DNA of 43,908 bases. It comes from Sphaerochaeta sp. (GTDB lineage Bacteria; Spirochaetota; Spirochaetia; Sphaerochaetales; Sphaerochaetaceae). The position numbers and the translations under genes were made by a program. The notes below the pieces were generated by a model. The model ran no database searches. It was not told where the DNA came from and worked only from the letters and a program-made list of their open reading frames with translations. Positions 27,412-35,915 of the stretch are shown here, one piece after another; positions within the stretch are counted from its first letter, which is position 1, and every line of letters begins with the position of its first letter. The DNA lies in contig DMOO01000060.1 of NCBI GenBank assembly GCA_003456855.1, positions 1 to 43,908 on the forward strand, written 5' to 3'.

Positions 27412-29265
27412 CTAGGAAAGAAGCACCTTTGCAAGGTCCATTCTGCCTGCTTTGCGAAGGGCTTCAAGGACCAGAGGCCTGTTCTCCCTCTTGTTGAACT
27501 GAAGCAGTGCCCTCTGGAGGTTTGCCTCCCTTCCTCTTGGGACGAAGACCTTCCTGAAGTTCTCTCCCGGTCTTGGATCTATATTTGTGTAGTACATGCA
27601 AGTGGCTACCGTGGAAGGAGTTGGGTAGAACTCCTGAACCTGGTCGGGAACGAAGTGGCGCTTCTTCATGTACAGGGCAAGCTCTATTGCGCTCTCCAGA
27701 GTTGACCCCGGATGGGCTGCAATGAAGTACGGAATAACGAACTGCTTCTTCCCCTGTCGCCTGTTCTCCTCGAAGTATGCATCAAGGAAGGAGTCGTAGA
27801 CGCTTGACGGGCACTTGCCCATGTATGAAAGCACCACATCGCTCACATGCTCCGGTGCGACCTTCAGCTGCCCGCTTACATGGTTGCTCACCAGCTTCTC
27901 GATGAAGAGCTTTCTGGTCTTCTCGTCTGTGCAGAGCATGAGGTAGTCGAATCTTATTCCGCTTCTGATGAAGACCTTCTTGACCCCTGGCACGGAGGCC
28001 ACGGCATTGAGCTTCTCGAGGTAGATGCGGTGGGAGTCCCTCACGTTGGGGCAGGGGGTGGGGAACATGCACTGTCTATGTGCACAGGGCCCGACCTTGA
28101 GCTGCTTCTCGCACGCAGGGCACTGGAAGTTGGCGGTAGGGCCTCCAAGGTCATGGATGTAGCCCTTGAAGTCCTTGTGGTGGGTCATCCTCTCCGCCTC
28201 TCTGACCAGGGACTCCAGGCTTCTGGTCTGGATGATCCTTCCCTGGTGGTTGGTGATCGCGCAGAAAGAGCAGCCACCGTAGCAACCTCTGTTGCTGGTT
28301 ATCGAGAACTGGACCTCGTTGATGGCAGGGATTCCTCCGTCCTTCTCGTAGATCGGGTGGCAGAGCCTCTGGAACGGAAGGTCGTAGAGGGAGTCGAACT
28401 CCTTCTCTGTCAGAGGTCTGACCGGAGGGTTCTGGACAACTATCCTTCCGTTGCAGCTCTGAAGCAGGCAGCACTTCTCGAAGGGGTTCTCGTGCATAAG
28501 CTGCAGGTTATAAGCTTTTGCATATGACATCTGACCCTTGGGATCAGGTGTGTTGGATACCTTGTCTCTGAGGGAGACCTCCTCGAAGGAAGGTAGAACA
28601 ACAGGCTTGAAAGGTCCAAGGGCTTCAGCGCCTTTCTCTGCATACTCCTTCTCGGAGATGCTGAAGCAGGTGCCCTGGATGTCCCTCATGCTGTCTATGC
28701 TTTCACCGGCCTTGAGCCTGTCCGCGATCTCGACTATCTGGAGCTCCCCCATCCCGAAGATCAGAAGGTCTGCCTTGGAGTCCAGGAGAATTGACTTTCT
28801 GACCATGTCCTGCCAGTAGTCGTAATGGGCAAGGCGTCTTAGCGAGGCCTCAAGACCTCCGATGATGATCGGGATCTTGCCGAAGGCCTGCTTTGTCAGA
28901 TTCGAGTAGACCATGGTCGGACGGTCAGGTCTGTATCCAGCCTTTCCCCCTGGAGAGTAGTAGTCCTCGCTTCGTCTCTTCTTCGTGCTTGTGTAGTGGG
29001 AGACCATCGAGTCGATGTTGCCTCCGCTTATCATGACACAGAGCCTTGGGCGTCCCATGACCTTCAGGGACTCGGGATCCTTCCAGTTCGGCTGGGCCAC
29101 GATACCGACCCTGTAGCCCTTGCTTTCAAGGAGCCTGCAGAGGAGGGCGGTGGCGAATGAAGGATGGTCCACATAGGCATCGGCCGAGATGAAGAGTATG
29201 TCAAGCTCTTCCCAGCCGCGGGACTGCATCTCTTTTCTGGACATTGGAAGGAAGTCTGTGCTCAT
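27412..29265 (-). CDS. YgiQ-family radical SAM protein
   Basis: Radical SAM protein of about 617 residues, function not established. The N-terminus LPMSRKEMQSRGWEELDILFISADAYVDHPSF is the B12-binding-like region typical of YgiQ. The radical SAM cluster motif is NRGCYGGCSFCAITNHQG (CxxxCxxC). A further Cys-rich region, FQCPACEKQLKVGPCAHRQCMFPTPCPN, is conserved in the family and may bind another metal. The ATG at 29265 matches homologues (MSTDFLPMSRKEM); ATGs at 29301 and 29298 would add 12 or 11 residues. No clear ribosome site decides. Confidence 0.9.
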   Translation of the reverse strand: MSTDFLPMSRKEMQSRGWEELDILFISADAYVDHPSFATALLCRLLESKGYRVGIVAQPNWKDPESLKVMGRPRLCVMISGGNIDSMVSHYTSTKKRRSEDYYSPGGKAGYRPDRPTMVYSNLTKQAFGKIPIIIGGLEASLRRLAHYDYWQDMVRKSILLDSKADLLIFGMGELQIVEIADRLKAGESIDSMRDIQGTCFSISEKEYAEKGAEALGPFKPVVLPSFEEVSLRDKVSNTPDPKGQMSYAKAYNLQLMHENPFEKCCLLQSCNGRIVVQNPPVRPLTEKEFDSLYDLPFQRLCHPIYEKDGGIPAINEVQFSITSNRGCYGGCSFCAITNHQGRIIQTRSLESLVREAERMTHHKDFKGYIHDLGGPTANFQCPACEKQLKVGPCAHRQCMFPTPCPNVRDSHRIYLEKLNAVASVPGVKKVFIRSGIRFDYLMLCTDEKTRKLFIEKLVSNHVSGQLKVAPEHVSDVVLSYMGKCPSSVYDSFLDAYFEENRRQGKKQFVIPYFIAAHPGSTLESAIELALYMKKRHFVPDQVQEFYPTPSTVATCMYYTNIDPRPGENFRKVFVPRGREANLQRALLQFNKRENRPLVLEALRKAGRMDLAKVLLS

Positions 29266-29473
29266 GCTGGAATTGTAGTGCTTTTGCCATGACAACATCA
29301 ATCTAAGAATAACTCCCGTTTATGAACACAAAATCGAACTAAATCCAACTAAAACGTGTACGTGAACAATATTTCAATGGTTTCAAAATATCTTACTGAA
29401 AAGAATTACTAGTATGTAAATAATTTATAAAAAAATTTGACGTTTTTCTTAATTTGTGATAGTGTTATATACG

Positions 29474-29507
29474 CCCTAATATCGACTAAATGATATTGGG
29501 TTTTTTT
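29474..29507 (+). promoter_or_regulatory. Terminator-like hairpin in the leader of the glycoside hydrolase gene
   Basis: CCC-T-AATATC (29474-29483) pairs with GATATTGGG (29492-29500), one base bulged, and is followed by seven T (29501-29507), 20 bases before the TTG start. Upstream, TTGACG and TAGTGT are 17 bases apart; if they are the promoter the hairpin stands at the very 5' end of the mRNA. It may attenuate or stabilise. The rest of 29302-29470 is AT-rich and shows nothing I recognise. Confidence 0.45.
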
Positions 29508-29527
29508 ATGATTATTGGGAGCAGAAA

Positions 29528-30946
29528 TTGAATCGCGAATCAATTCCTTCAATACATTTTTACGACCAGGACTTCGTTGACCTCTACGACAGGTCCTGGG
29601 TCTGGATCGACGAGCACTGGACACAGGGTACAGAGCAGAACGGATTCACAGGAAGCTATCTCTCAAGCAGTGAACAGAAGACCATAAACCTGTTCGACTC
29701 CTGCCTTTCCGCCTTGTCTCTCAGCTACAGCAACCAGACATACTCTCCCTTCGAGATGCTTGACTACTTCTACAGCAAGCAGGAGGAGAGCGGTGCAATC
29801 AGATCCGATTACAGCGTAGAGGACGGAAGCCCCGTCGTCACGGAAGACAATCCCGAAGGAATCACACTCCCTCTGTTTGCATATGTTGAGTACGTTTTCT
29901 ACCACAAGATCGGCAACAAGAAGCGCTTGAAGGACATCGTCCCGTTCCTTGAGAACTACTTCAACTGGGTCAAGGCAATGTTCCAGAAGGAGAACGGACT
30001 CTTCTCCGTTCCTGTTTCTGCCTGCCTTACAGGAAACATCCCAAGAGAGAACACGGTCTATCCTGTTGATTTCAACTCCCTGATGGCCCTCAATGCCTTC
30101 TATCTCTCAGAGATCGGAGACATCCTGAACGACAAGGAGCTCAGCTTCAGATACAAGAAGCTCTACTTCTCCATCAAGACCAGGATTAACAATCTGATGT
30201 GGGATCCGGAGACTCATTTCTACTACGATCTCGATGCTGCTGAACAGCGCATCCCGCTCAAGCTTATCGGCTCCTACTGGACAATGCTTTCGGAAATCCC
30301 GAACGATGAGCGTGCAGCCTTCCTGATCGAGTACCTCAAGGACCCGAACGTATTCGGAACAGACAACCCGTTCCCAAGTGTCAGCGTTGATTCGCCTTGC
30401 TACAAGGAGAACGTCGTGGGCTACTGCGGAGCTGTTATTCCGTTCAACCTCTATGGTGTGGTCAAGGGACTTGAGAAGTACGGCGAGTACATCTTTGCCC
30501 GTGAGTGCGCAATCCGCCACATGTACTTCATCCTGGACACCCTCCATCCGGAAGGGGACAAGCCGGGTGATGTCTGGGAGGCCTACCTTCCAACAAAGGA
30601 GGGAATCCCTGCCGCTGACGGAGAGTTCCCAAGAAAGAGATTCCTGCCGCAGGCCTGCCTTGTGACCATCACGCTGATGATCGAGGACATCATCGGACTT
30701 GACGTATCTCTGCCGAGGAAGACCGTCTACTGGACAGTTCCTAACTTGGATGCAATGGGAATAGAGAATCTCTCACTGAAGCGCAACCTCATCACGATCC
30801 TTGGAAACAAGAACGCAAGAGGCTGGGAGATCAGACTTGAGAGCGAGAAGCTCTACTACTTCACAATCGAGATTCTCGAGGAGAAGAAGAAAAAGACCCT
30901 GCCAATCCCAAGCGGCAAGTGCTCGATGCTCATCGACAAGCTCTGA
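29528..30946 (+). CDS. Glycoside hydrolase with (alpha/alpha)6 fold, GH63/MGH1-like
   Basis: Predicted cytoplasmic glycosidase of 472 residues without a signal peptide. Repeating helical pairs rich in aromatic residues, VYPVDFNSLMALNAFYLSEIGDIL and the near-C-terminal GDVWEAYLPTKEG (the acid-bearing W-E-x-Y region) resemble the trehalase/GH63/mannosylglycerate-hydrolase group. FYYDLDAAEQRIPLKLIGSYWTML is the matching sugar-facing segment. The substrate cannot be told. The start is a TTG with GGGAG 6-7 bases upstream; no better ATG is nearby. Confidence 0.75.
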   Translation: MNRESIPSIHFYDQDFVDLYDRSWVWIDEHWTQGTEQNGFTGSYLSSSEQKTINLFDSCLSALSLSYSNQTYSPFEMLDYFYSKQEESGAIRSDYSVEDGSPVVTEDNPEGITLPLFAYVEYVFYHKIGNKKRLKDIVPFLENYFNWVKAMFQKENGLFSVPVSACLTGNIPRENTVYPVDFNSLMALNAFYLSEIGDILNDKELSFRYKKLYFSIKTRINNLMWDPETHFYYDLDAAEQRIPLKLIGSYWTMLSEIPNDERAAFLIEYLKDPNVFGTDNPFPSVSVDSPCYKENVVGYCGAVIPFNLYGVVKGLEKYGEYIFARECAIRHMYFILDTLHPEGDKPGDVWEAYLPTKEGIPAADGEFPRKRFLPQACLVTITLMIEDIIGLDVSLPRKTVYWTVPNLDAMGIENLSLKRNLITILGNKNARGWEIRLESEKLYYFTIEILEEKKKKTLPIPSGKCSMLIDKL

Positions 30947-30958
30947 TTGGAGTTCTCG

Positions 30959-31750
30959 ATGTCCTGGTTCGGCAAGATAATAGGTGCAACTTTAGGCTTT
31001 TTCCTCGGAGGCCCGATGGGTCTCATCGCCGGTGCTGTCTTCGGTCACATGATCGACAAGAGCGCCTCCGTCGATGGTTCTTCCTACGAGCGCTCCGGTT
31101 CAAGCAGCCAGAACGGCTACTATTTCCGCAACACAGGCTATACAAGGTCCCAGATGGTCTTCTTCGTCGGGGCCTTCTCGATGCTTGCAAAGCTTGCCTC
31201 CGCCGACGGCTCGGTCTCTGGCTCCGCCCGTAGAAAGGTCCACGAGTTCATGGTCAACGACCTTAAGCTCACAGGCCAGAGCTACCAGTATGCAGAGAAC
31301 ATCTTCAACCAGGCACTAGCCCAGAACGCCACCTTCGAGAACCTTGCAGACCAGTTCTATGAGAACTTCAAGACCTCTCCGCAGCTGCTGACCCTGATGA
31401 TCGACATCTTCTACCGCGTCGCAATGGTTGACGGTCGCATGTCCGCCAACGAGGAGAGGCTGATTGACTATGCAGTGAGGGTCTTCCACATTGCAGAGTC
31501 TGTCCACGACAGCATCAGACGCAACTACAAGGTCAAGGGCTCCTCCAAGGCCTATGCGACCCTTGGTCTGCCAGAGACCGCAACCGAGGCCGAGATCAAG
31601 AAGGCCTACCGCAAGCTGATTCTCGAGTACCATCCTGACACCGTTGCCGCCAAGGGCATGGCTGACGAGTTCAAGGAGTATGCCACAAAGAAGTTCCGCG
31701 AGATACAGGAGGCCTATGAGACCATCTGTGCGGAGAGAGGCATAAAGTAA
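30959..31750 (+). CDS. DjlA-like co-chaperone: TerB domain plus C-terminal J domain
   Basis: Protein of 263 residues. N-terminus SWFGKIIGATLGFFLGGPMGLIAGAVFGHMID is a glycine-rich hydrophobic segment as in DjlA (about 3-30). A TerB-like helical domain follows (about 60-185: FFVGAFSMLAKLASADGSVSG and DIFYRVAMVDGRMSANEERLID). A J domain ends the protein (about 195-260) with KKAYRKLILEYHPDTV, the HPD that stimulates DnaK. ATG at 30959 has GGAG upstream. Lies 12 bases after the hydrolase gene, likely same transcript. Confidence 0.88.
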   Translation: MSWFGKIIGATLGFFLGGPMGLIAGAVFGHMIDKSASVDGSSYERSGSSSQNGYYFRNTGYTRSQMVFFVGAFSMLAKLASADGSVSGSARRKVHEFMVNDLKLTGQSYQYAENIFNQALAQNATFENLADQFYENFKTSPQLLTLMIDIFYRVAMVDGRMSANEERLIDYAVRVFHIAESVHDSIRRNYKVKGSSKAYATLGLPETATEAEIKKAYRKLILEYHPDTVAAKGMADEFKEYATKKFREIQEAYETICAERGIK

Positions 31751-31763
31751 GGGCTTTCAGAAA

Positions 31764-31907
31764 TTGGCATAAAAATCTTCATTTTCTCTCTAGATATGCC
31801 AAAGGATTTAAATTGTTGGCATAAAAAACACCTGTTTCCCTATTTTCTATGCCAAAACCAAAAGACTTTTGGCATAGAAAACTGATTTTCCTTCATTTTT
31901 ATGCCAA
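31764..31907. repeat. Three regularly spaced hairpin units with TTGGCATA/TATGCCAA arms
   Basis: Units at 31764-31802, 31816-31855 and 31869-31907, each TTGGCATA, 23 or 24 mostly A/pyrimidine bases, then TATGCCAA. Starts are 52 and 53 bases apart and inter-unit gaps are 13 bases. The arms are perfect in all six positions while loops and gaps have diverged. Sits between convergent genes (dnaJ-like and recR), so a terminator or transcription-buffer role is possible. Confidence 0.85.
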
Positions 31908-31918
31908 AGTGCGAATCT

Positions 31919-32509
31919 TCAGAACTGGATTCTTCCCCTGAATGAGCGGGTGAGGGTGGTTCTGTCTGCATACTCAAGGTCCCCGCCTATTGGAAGGCCT
32001 GAAGCAAGACGGGTAAGGCGCAGGTCCTCGAGGTCCTTGAGGATGTGTCTGATGTAGAGGGCTGTGGTGTCTCCTTCCTCTGTCGGGTTGGTGGCGATGA
32101 TGATCTCCTTGAACTCCCCGTTGTTGATCCTGTCCATCAGCTTGTCGAAGCTGAGGTTCTCAGGACCGACACCGTTCAGAGGGTTGATCGCTCCGCCTAG
32201 CACATGGAAGAGTCCGTTGTAGGCACCGCTTCCCTGGATGGTGATCACATCCTGCGGCTGCTCGACTATGCAGAGCATGGTTCTGTCTCTGGTCGGGTCT
32301 GAGCAGACAGGACAGGGGTCGTCCTCCGTGAAGGATCCGCAGATCGAGCAGGCATGGACCTTGTCCTTGATCTCGGCGATGCTGGTTGCCAGAAGCTCAT
32401 TGTACTCCTTGGATGTGTTGATCAGCGAAAATGCGATCCTTGAGGCGCTCTTGGGTCCGACTCCCGGGAGCCTTGAAAGAAGTTTGGCGAGATTGTCCAG
32501 TGCTGTCAT
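31919..32509 (-). CDS. recR: Recombination protein RecR
   Basis: Gap-repair mediator with RecF and RecO, 196 residues as usual. Order: helix-hairpin-helix LSRLPGVGPKSASRIAF (about 10-26), zinc finger CSICGSFTEDDPCPVCSD (about 54-71), TOPRIM with CIVEQPQDVITIQGSGAYNGLFHVLGG, and the C-terminal LASGLPIGGDLEYADRTTLTRSFRGR. Overlaps ybaB by 4 bases in the dnaX-ybaB-recR operon. Confidence 0.97.
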   Translation of the reverse strand: MTALDNLAKLLSRLPGVGPKSASRIAFSLINTSKEYNELLATSIAEIKDKVHACSICGSFTEDDPCPVCSDPTRDRTMLCIVEQPQDVITIQGSGAYNGLFHVLGGAINPLNGVGPENLSFDKLMDRINNGEFKEIIIATNPTEEGDTTALYIRHILKDLEDLRLTRLASGLPIGGDLEYADRTTLTRSFRGRIQF

Positions 32510-32817
32510 AGGTTAAGTCCGTACTGGACCATTGTCTGCCCAGCCTCCTCCTGTATTCTGTCCCTCACGTTCTTGAGGGCTGTATTGACTGCGGCGGTCA
32601 CCATGACCTCTATCAGGGCGGCGTTGCCGGATTTCGCGAACTCAGGGTCGATCTTTACGCTCTCTATCTCCATGTTCCCGTTGGCAACCGCTGTGACCAT
32701 GTTGCCTCCGGCATAGCCTGTGCACTTGATGGTGGCGATCTTCGCCTTCATCTCCTCGGCCTGGCTCTTTATCTGGTTCATGTTCTTCAAGAGTTCAAAT
32801 GGATTGATGTTGTTCAT
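32506..32817 (-). CDS. YbaB/EbfC nucleoid-associated protein
   Basis: Small DNA-binding protein of 103 residues, dimeric. NINPFELLKNMNQIKSQAEEMKAKI, then AGGNMVTAVANGNMEIESVKIDPEF, match YbaB/EbfC. Start overlaps the dnaX stop by one base (TGATG) and its end overlaps recR, so the three are coupled. Homologues coat DNA and affect global expression, e.g. EbfC in Borrelia. Confidence 0.93.
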   Translation of the reverse strand: MNNINPFELLKNMNQIKSQAEEMKAKIATIKCTGYAGGNMVTAVANGNMEIESVKIDPEFAKSGNAALIEVMVTAAVNTALKNVRDRIQEEAGQTMVQYGLNL

Positions 32818-34679
32818 CAGCGTTCCTCCCTTCCGTCAAAGCAGAGCATCAGGTCGTTCAGCAGATTCCTCTGCTCCTCTGACATCTTAGCTGGACCCTG
32901 TGGCTTTTCGCATGCACATGCATCAACTACCTCAGGCTCCTCCGTCTCCACCGGTTCCTCTACAGCTGTTGGCTCCTCGGAAGGGATCGGCTCTGCAGGT
33001 GCGGCCTCGACAGGGGCCTGAACAGGTTCTGGGACAGGCTCAGAAACAGGTGCAGGCTCAGGCTCCGGTTCCACAACCGGAGCAGCTTCAACAGGTGCCG
33101 TGGCAGGGGTGTCCATTATGTTCTCCGAATAGGAAAGTACCACGTTCAGATCCGGGGAGGTCCTCTGCTGGATCTTCTCTCTGACGTTGACAAGGTTCCT
33201 GTAGGCCATCTGGTAGAAGAACTTGTTGTTGAAGGTCAGCACCAGACCGTCCTCTGTGTTCTCAACCTTCTGTGTTCCCTGAGGAATCAGGTCCTTCAGG
33301 TCCTCCACATTCCAGTTGTTGGCTGGAGCAGCGGGTTCCTGTTCAGCAGATGCAGGAGCCGGCTCCGGTTCCGGAGCGGCAGCCTCAACAGGCTTCTCCT
33401 CGACAGGTGCAACCTCAACTGGTTTCTCGACTGGTGCAGCAACAGAAGAAGCGGAAACTGTAGAAACAGCAGGGCCTTTCTCAGGCTCCACGCTCCTCTG
33501 GTCCGCAAGGGAAGGGTTGAGCGGTGTGATGGTTCCGTTGATCAGGTCATTCTTCAGTCTTGCAAGCTGCTCAATCACGCTGGCGGTTGAAGCCACATAG
33601 CGGAGCTTTGAGAGCTTGGAGATTGCAAGCTCAAGCTCGAAGCGTGGGTTGAGAGAGTACCTGATGTCTCTATAAAGATTGAGGAACATGTCCAAGGCTG
33701 CCTCGAGCTGCTCCTCGTTGTATGCGTTGATTATGTCTGCAGGGAAGCTTGAGATCTGCTCGCCGATCACGTTCTCGCTCTTCACACCCTTTCTAATAAG
33801 AAGAAGGGAGCGGAAGTACTCGGTGAAGTCCTTTATGATCTGGTCTATGCTCACGCCCTTGGCAAGAAGGCCCTGGACCTTTGCCAATGCCTCTCCGTTG
33901 TTCTTTGACAGGACGTCCTGCATGATTGCGTTGATGCGGTCAACACCGACAAGACCGAGCTTCTCGCGGATCTGGGCAAGGGTGATCTTGCCGTTGGAGA
34001 AGGCCACGACCTGGTCGAACAGGGTGTAGGCGTCACGCATGGAGCCTGTGGACTCCTTGGCAATCCAGAAGAGGGCCTCGTCCTCTGCCTCGATCCCCAT
34101 CTCGGAGGCGGCCTGAGCCAGAAGACCCTTGATGGTCTCAAGAGGGATCAGCTGGAAGTTGAACTGCTGGCAGCGGCTTCTTATGGTTGCAGGGACCTTC
34201 TGCGTCTCAGTTGTGGCGAAGATGAAGACCACGTACTCTGGTGGTTCCTCGATTGTCTTCAGAAGAGCGTTGAAGGCGCTCTGGGAGAGCATGTGGACCT
34301 CGTCGATGATGTAGATCTTGTAGCGTGATGATGTAGGAGGGAACATGACCTCCTCTTTTATTACACGTACATCGTTGACACCGGTGTTGCTGGCTCCGTC
34401 GATCTCAATGACGTCAAGGCTGCTGCCCTTTGCGATTCCCTTGCAGTTGTCGCATTCCCCGCATGGTTCTGCGGTTGGTCCGTGCACGCAGTTCAGTGCC
34501 TTTGCAAGAAGACGGGCGCTTGTTGTCTTTCCCACGCCTCTTGGGCCACTGAATAGATATGCATGGGCGATTCTGCCCTGCTCAATGGCGTTCTTGAGGG
34601 TCGATACGACGAACTCCTGCCCTACGAGGTCCTCGAACCTCTGAGGTCTTTTTCTTGTTGCGGTCACTTCATAAGCCAT
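32817..34679 (-). CDS. dnaX: DNA polymerase III subunit gamma/tau
   Basis: Clamp-loader ATPase, 620 residues from ATG 34679; the frame upstream is outside the family. AAA+ core: GPRGVGKTTSARLLAKALNC, the zinc site CVHGPTAEPCGECDNC, IIDEVHML, and LLKTIEEPPEYVVF. The C-terminal third (about 400-600) is dominated by Pro/Glu/Ala runs (EPEPAPAS-type), broken by one ordered island NNWNVEDLKDLIPQGTQKVENTEDGLVLTFNNKFFYQMAYRN, likely the tau domain contacting polymerase. No slippery heptamer was noticed at the end of the core, so a frameshifted gamma is not evident. Confidence 0.96.
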   Translation of the reverse strand: MAYEVTATRKRPQRFEDLVGQEFVVSTLKNAIEQGRIAHAYLFSGPRGVGKTTSARLLAKALNCVHGPTAEPCGECDNCKGIAKGSSLDVIEIDGASNTGVNDVRVIKEEVMFPPTSSRYKIYIIDEVHMLSQSAFNALLKTIEEPPEYVVFIFATTETQKVPATIRSRCQQFNFQLIPLETIKGLLAQAASEMGIEAEDEALFWIAKESTGSMRDAYTLFDQVVAFSNGKITLAQIREKLGLVGVDRINAIMQDVLSKNNGEALAKVQGLLAKGVSIDQIIKDFTEYFRSLLLIRKGVKSENVIGEQISSFPADIINAYNEEQLEAALDMFLNLYRDIRYSLNPRFELELAISKLSKLRYVASTASVIEQLARLKNDLINGTITPLNPSLADQRSVEPEKGPAVSTVSASSVAAPVEKPVEVAPVEEKPVEAAAPEPEPAPASAEQEPAAPANNWNVEDLKDLIPQGTQKVENTEDGLVLTFNNKFFYQMAYRNLVNVREKIQQRTSPDLNVVLSYSENIMDTPATAPVEAAPVVEPEPEPAPVSEPVPEPVQAPVEAAPAEPIPSEEPTAVEEPVETEEPEVVDACACEKPQGPAKMSEEQRNLLNDLMLCFDGREER

Positions 34680-34779
34680 GGTTCCATAATACCAAATTAT
34701 CGGAAGGTAGACTACACAAAAGAAAGTAAGGCAGAAGCATTGACGCTTTACCCATAACTTTGTATTTTTCTTTTGGTTT

Positions 34780-34794
34780 GCTAACAATGTTAGC
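34780..34794. promoter_or_regulatory. Palindrome GCTAAC-AAT-GTTAGC, likely MarR operator
   Basis: Perfect 6-bp arms 18 bases before the marR ATG. TAACAA inside it can act as -10 with TTGTAT 16 bases upstream, so binding would block the promoter. A T-run follows, so it could alternatively act as a weak terminator. Confidence 0.5.
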
Positions 34795-34811
34795 TTTTTT
34801 CAGGAGGAATC

Positions 34812-35267
34812 ATGGGTAATAACCTTGATTATGATTACGCAGAGCAATTCATCTATGAATTCACCCTTTTGGGCCCTTTCAGAGACGTGAAGGTGTTCAA
34901 CAAGAACAACGAAGGTCTGGGTCTTATTGTCGGCTATCTGTATGAACATCAGAACAGCGTTGTCTATGCCGGTGATCTTGCAAAGGTCTCGGGCGTCAGC
35001 ACCGCAAGGATCGCCGCCGCACTGAACAAGCTTGAGAATCTTGGAATGATTCAGAGAGAAGCTTCAGAGAAAGACAGCAGAAAGACCATCGTGAAGATCA
35101 CAGCTGAAGGAAGGGCAAGGGCAGAGGAGAAGAGAAGGGATGTCGTGCAGTACACGGCAAAGCTCATAGACAAAGTGGGAAAAGAGGACATGGAGAGTTT
35201 TCTGGGGATTCTCGGAAGGATAAAGCAGGCAATGTCCGATATCAAACAGGAGGGCTGCAGTGTTTAA
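34812..35267 (+). CDS. MarR-family transcriptional regulator
   Basis: DNA-binding repressor type of 151 residues. Winged helix: [56 protein letters not shown] (about 56-111), in which [10 protein letters not shown] is the wing. The long C-terminal helices mediate dimerisation. Ribosome site GGAGG. The next gene, an ABC exporter, starts 8 bases before its stop (GTG), as in MarR-ABC-ABC drug-efflux operons. That exporter is now collapsed, so the repressor may lack its original target. Confidence 0.92.
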   Translation: MGNNLDYDYAEQFIYEFTLLGPFRDVKVFNKNNEGLGLIVGYLYEHQNSVVYAGDLAKVSGVSTARIAAALNKLENLGMIQREASEKDSRKTIVKITAEGRARAEEKRRDVVQYTAKLIDKVGKEDMESFLGILGRIKQAMSDIKQEGCSV

Positions 35268-35760
35268 GCTTTATAAGAACATGAGGGTCCGCGACTGGAT
35301 TGCCCTGGCGCTGGTCCTTGCACTGACCTTTCTCCAGGTCTGGTGCACAATGTCCGTCGTGGATGGCATCAAGGACATAATCCAGTCCATCATGTACGTG
35401 AACTACCACAACAACCCGAGCCTCCTTGGCGAGCAGTTCGCACAGGCCATAAACACCATGGGCTGGGATGGGGCGCTGCAGTTCGCGACCTCCAGCGGAA
35501 TGGTTCCTGCGGAATCCCTTGAGATGTTCAGGGACGTTGCCCAGGCTACAACCGGAGACATCTGGAGGTGTGCCGGAAAGATGGTCGCCTTTGCAGGTCT
35601 CATGGTCATCGCCCACAGGCTCTCCACCATCAAGAACGCTGACCTGATCCTTGTCATGAAGGACGGAAACATCGTGGAGCAGGGCACACATGACCAGCTC
35701 ATAACGGAGAACGGCTTCTACGCAGACTTGTATAACGCCCAGTTTGGTCAGCTTGCATGA
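35260..35760 (+). pseudogene. Collapsed ABC exporter: N-terminus of one half fused in frame to C-terminus of another
   Basis: The 166-codon frame starts at GTG 35260 with AGGAGG upstream. Residues 1-115 are the beginning of an ABC exporter half: cytoplasmic leader, first membrane helix (about 13-33) and start of the second (about 102-117). From about 117 it reads [32 protein letters not shown], which is the H-loop and end of an exporter nucleotide-binding domain. Walker A, signature, Walker B and four membrane helices are missing. The junction falls at about 35600-35615. It looks like an in-frame deletion, perhaps between two tandem exporter genes; it cannot transport. Confidence 0.85.
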
Positions 35761-35846
35761 TTTGAACAAAATCATATAGCAAATGTGCTTTAACTATAAA
35801 TTAAACTTGTTTTACATTAAAATGAATGAGATAATGTTCTTTGCGT

Positions 35847-35870
35847 AAGGGGAGAAGAGATCCTCCCCTT
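35847..35870 (+). terminator. Hairpin AAGGGGAG/CTCCCCTT before the iron-transporter operon
   Basis: Eight-bp stem (35847-35854 with 35863-35870), then CTGTCATTTTTG. Could end the marR transcript or sit in the leader of the following operon; its A/T-rich upstream region (35761-35840) has several imperfect promoter-like boxes. Confidence 0.5.
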
Positions 35871-35915
35871 CTGTCATTTTTGTTTAGTTTGGCCATCGGG
35901 CCATAGGAGGAAAAC

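Noticed and set aside
31764..31907. CRISPR array
   Set aside because: Only 8-base arms are conserved, the interior of each would-be repeat varies, and no cas genes are present.
34640..34660. DnaX programmed frameshift site
   Set aside because: The only A-rich heptamer noticed is at the N-terminus of the gene, not at the end of the ATPase core where a gamma-producing shift would occur.
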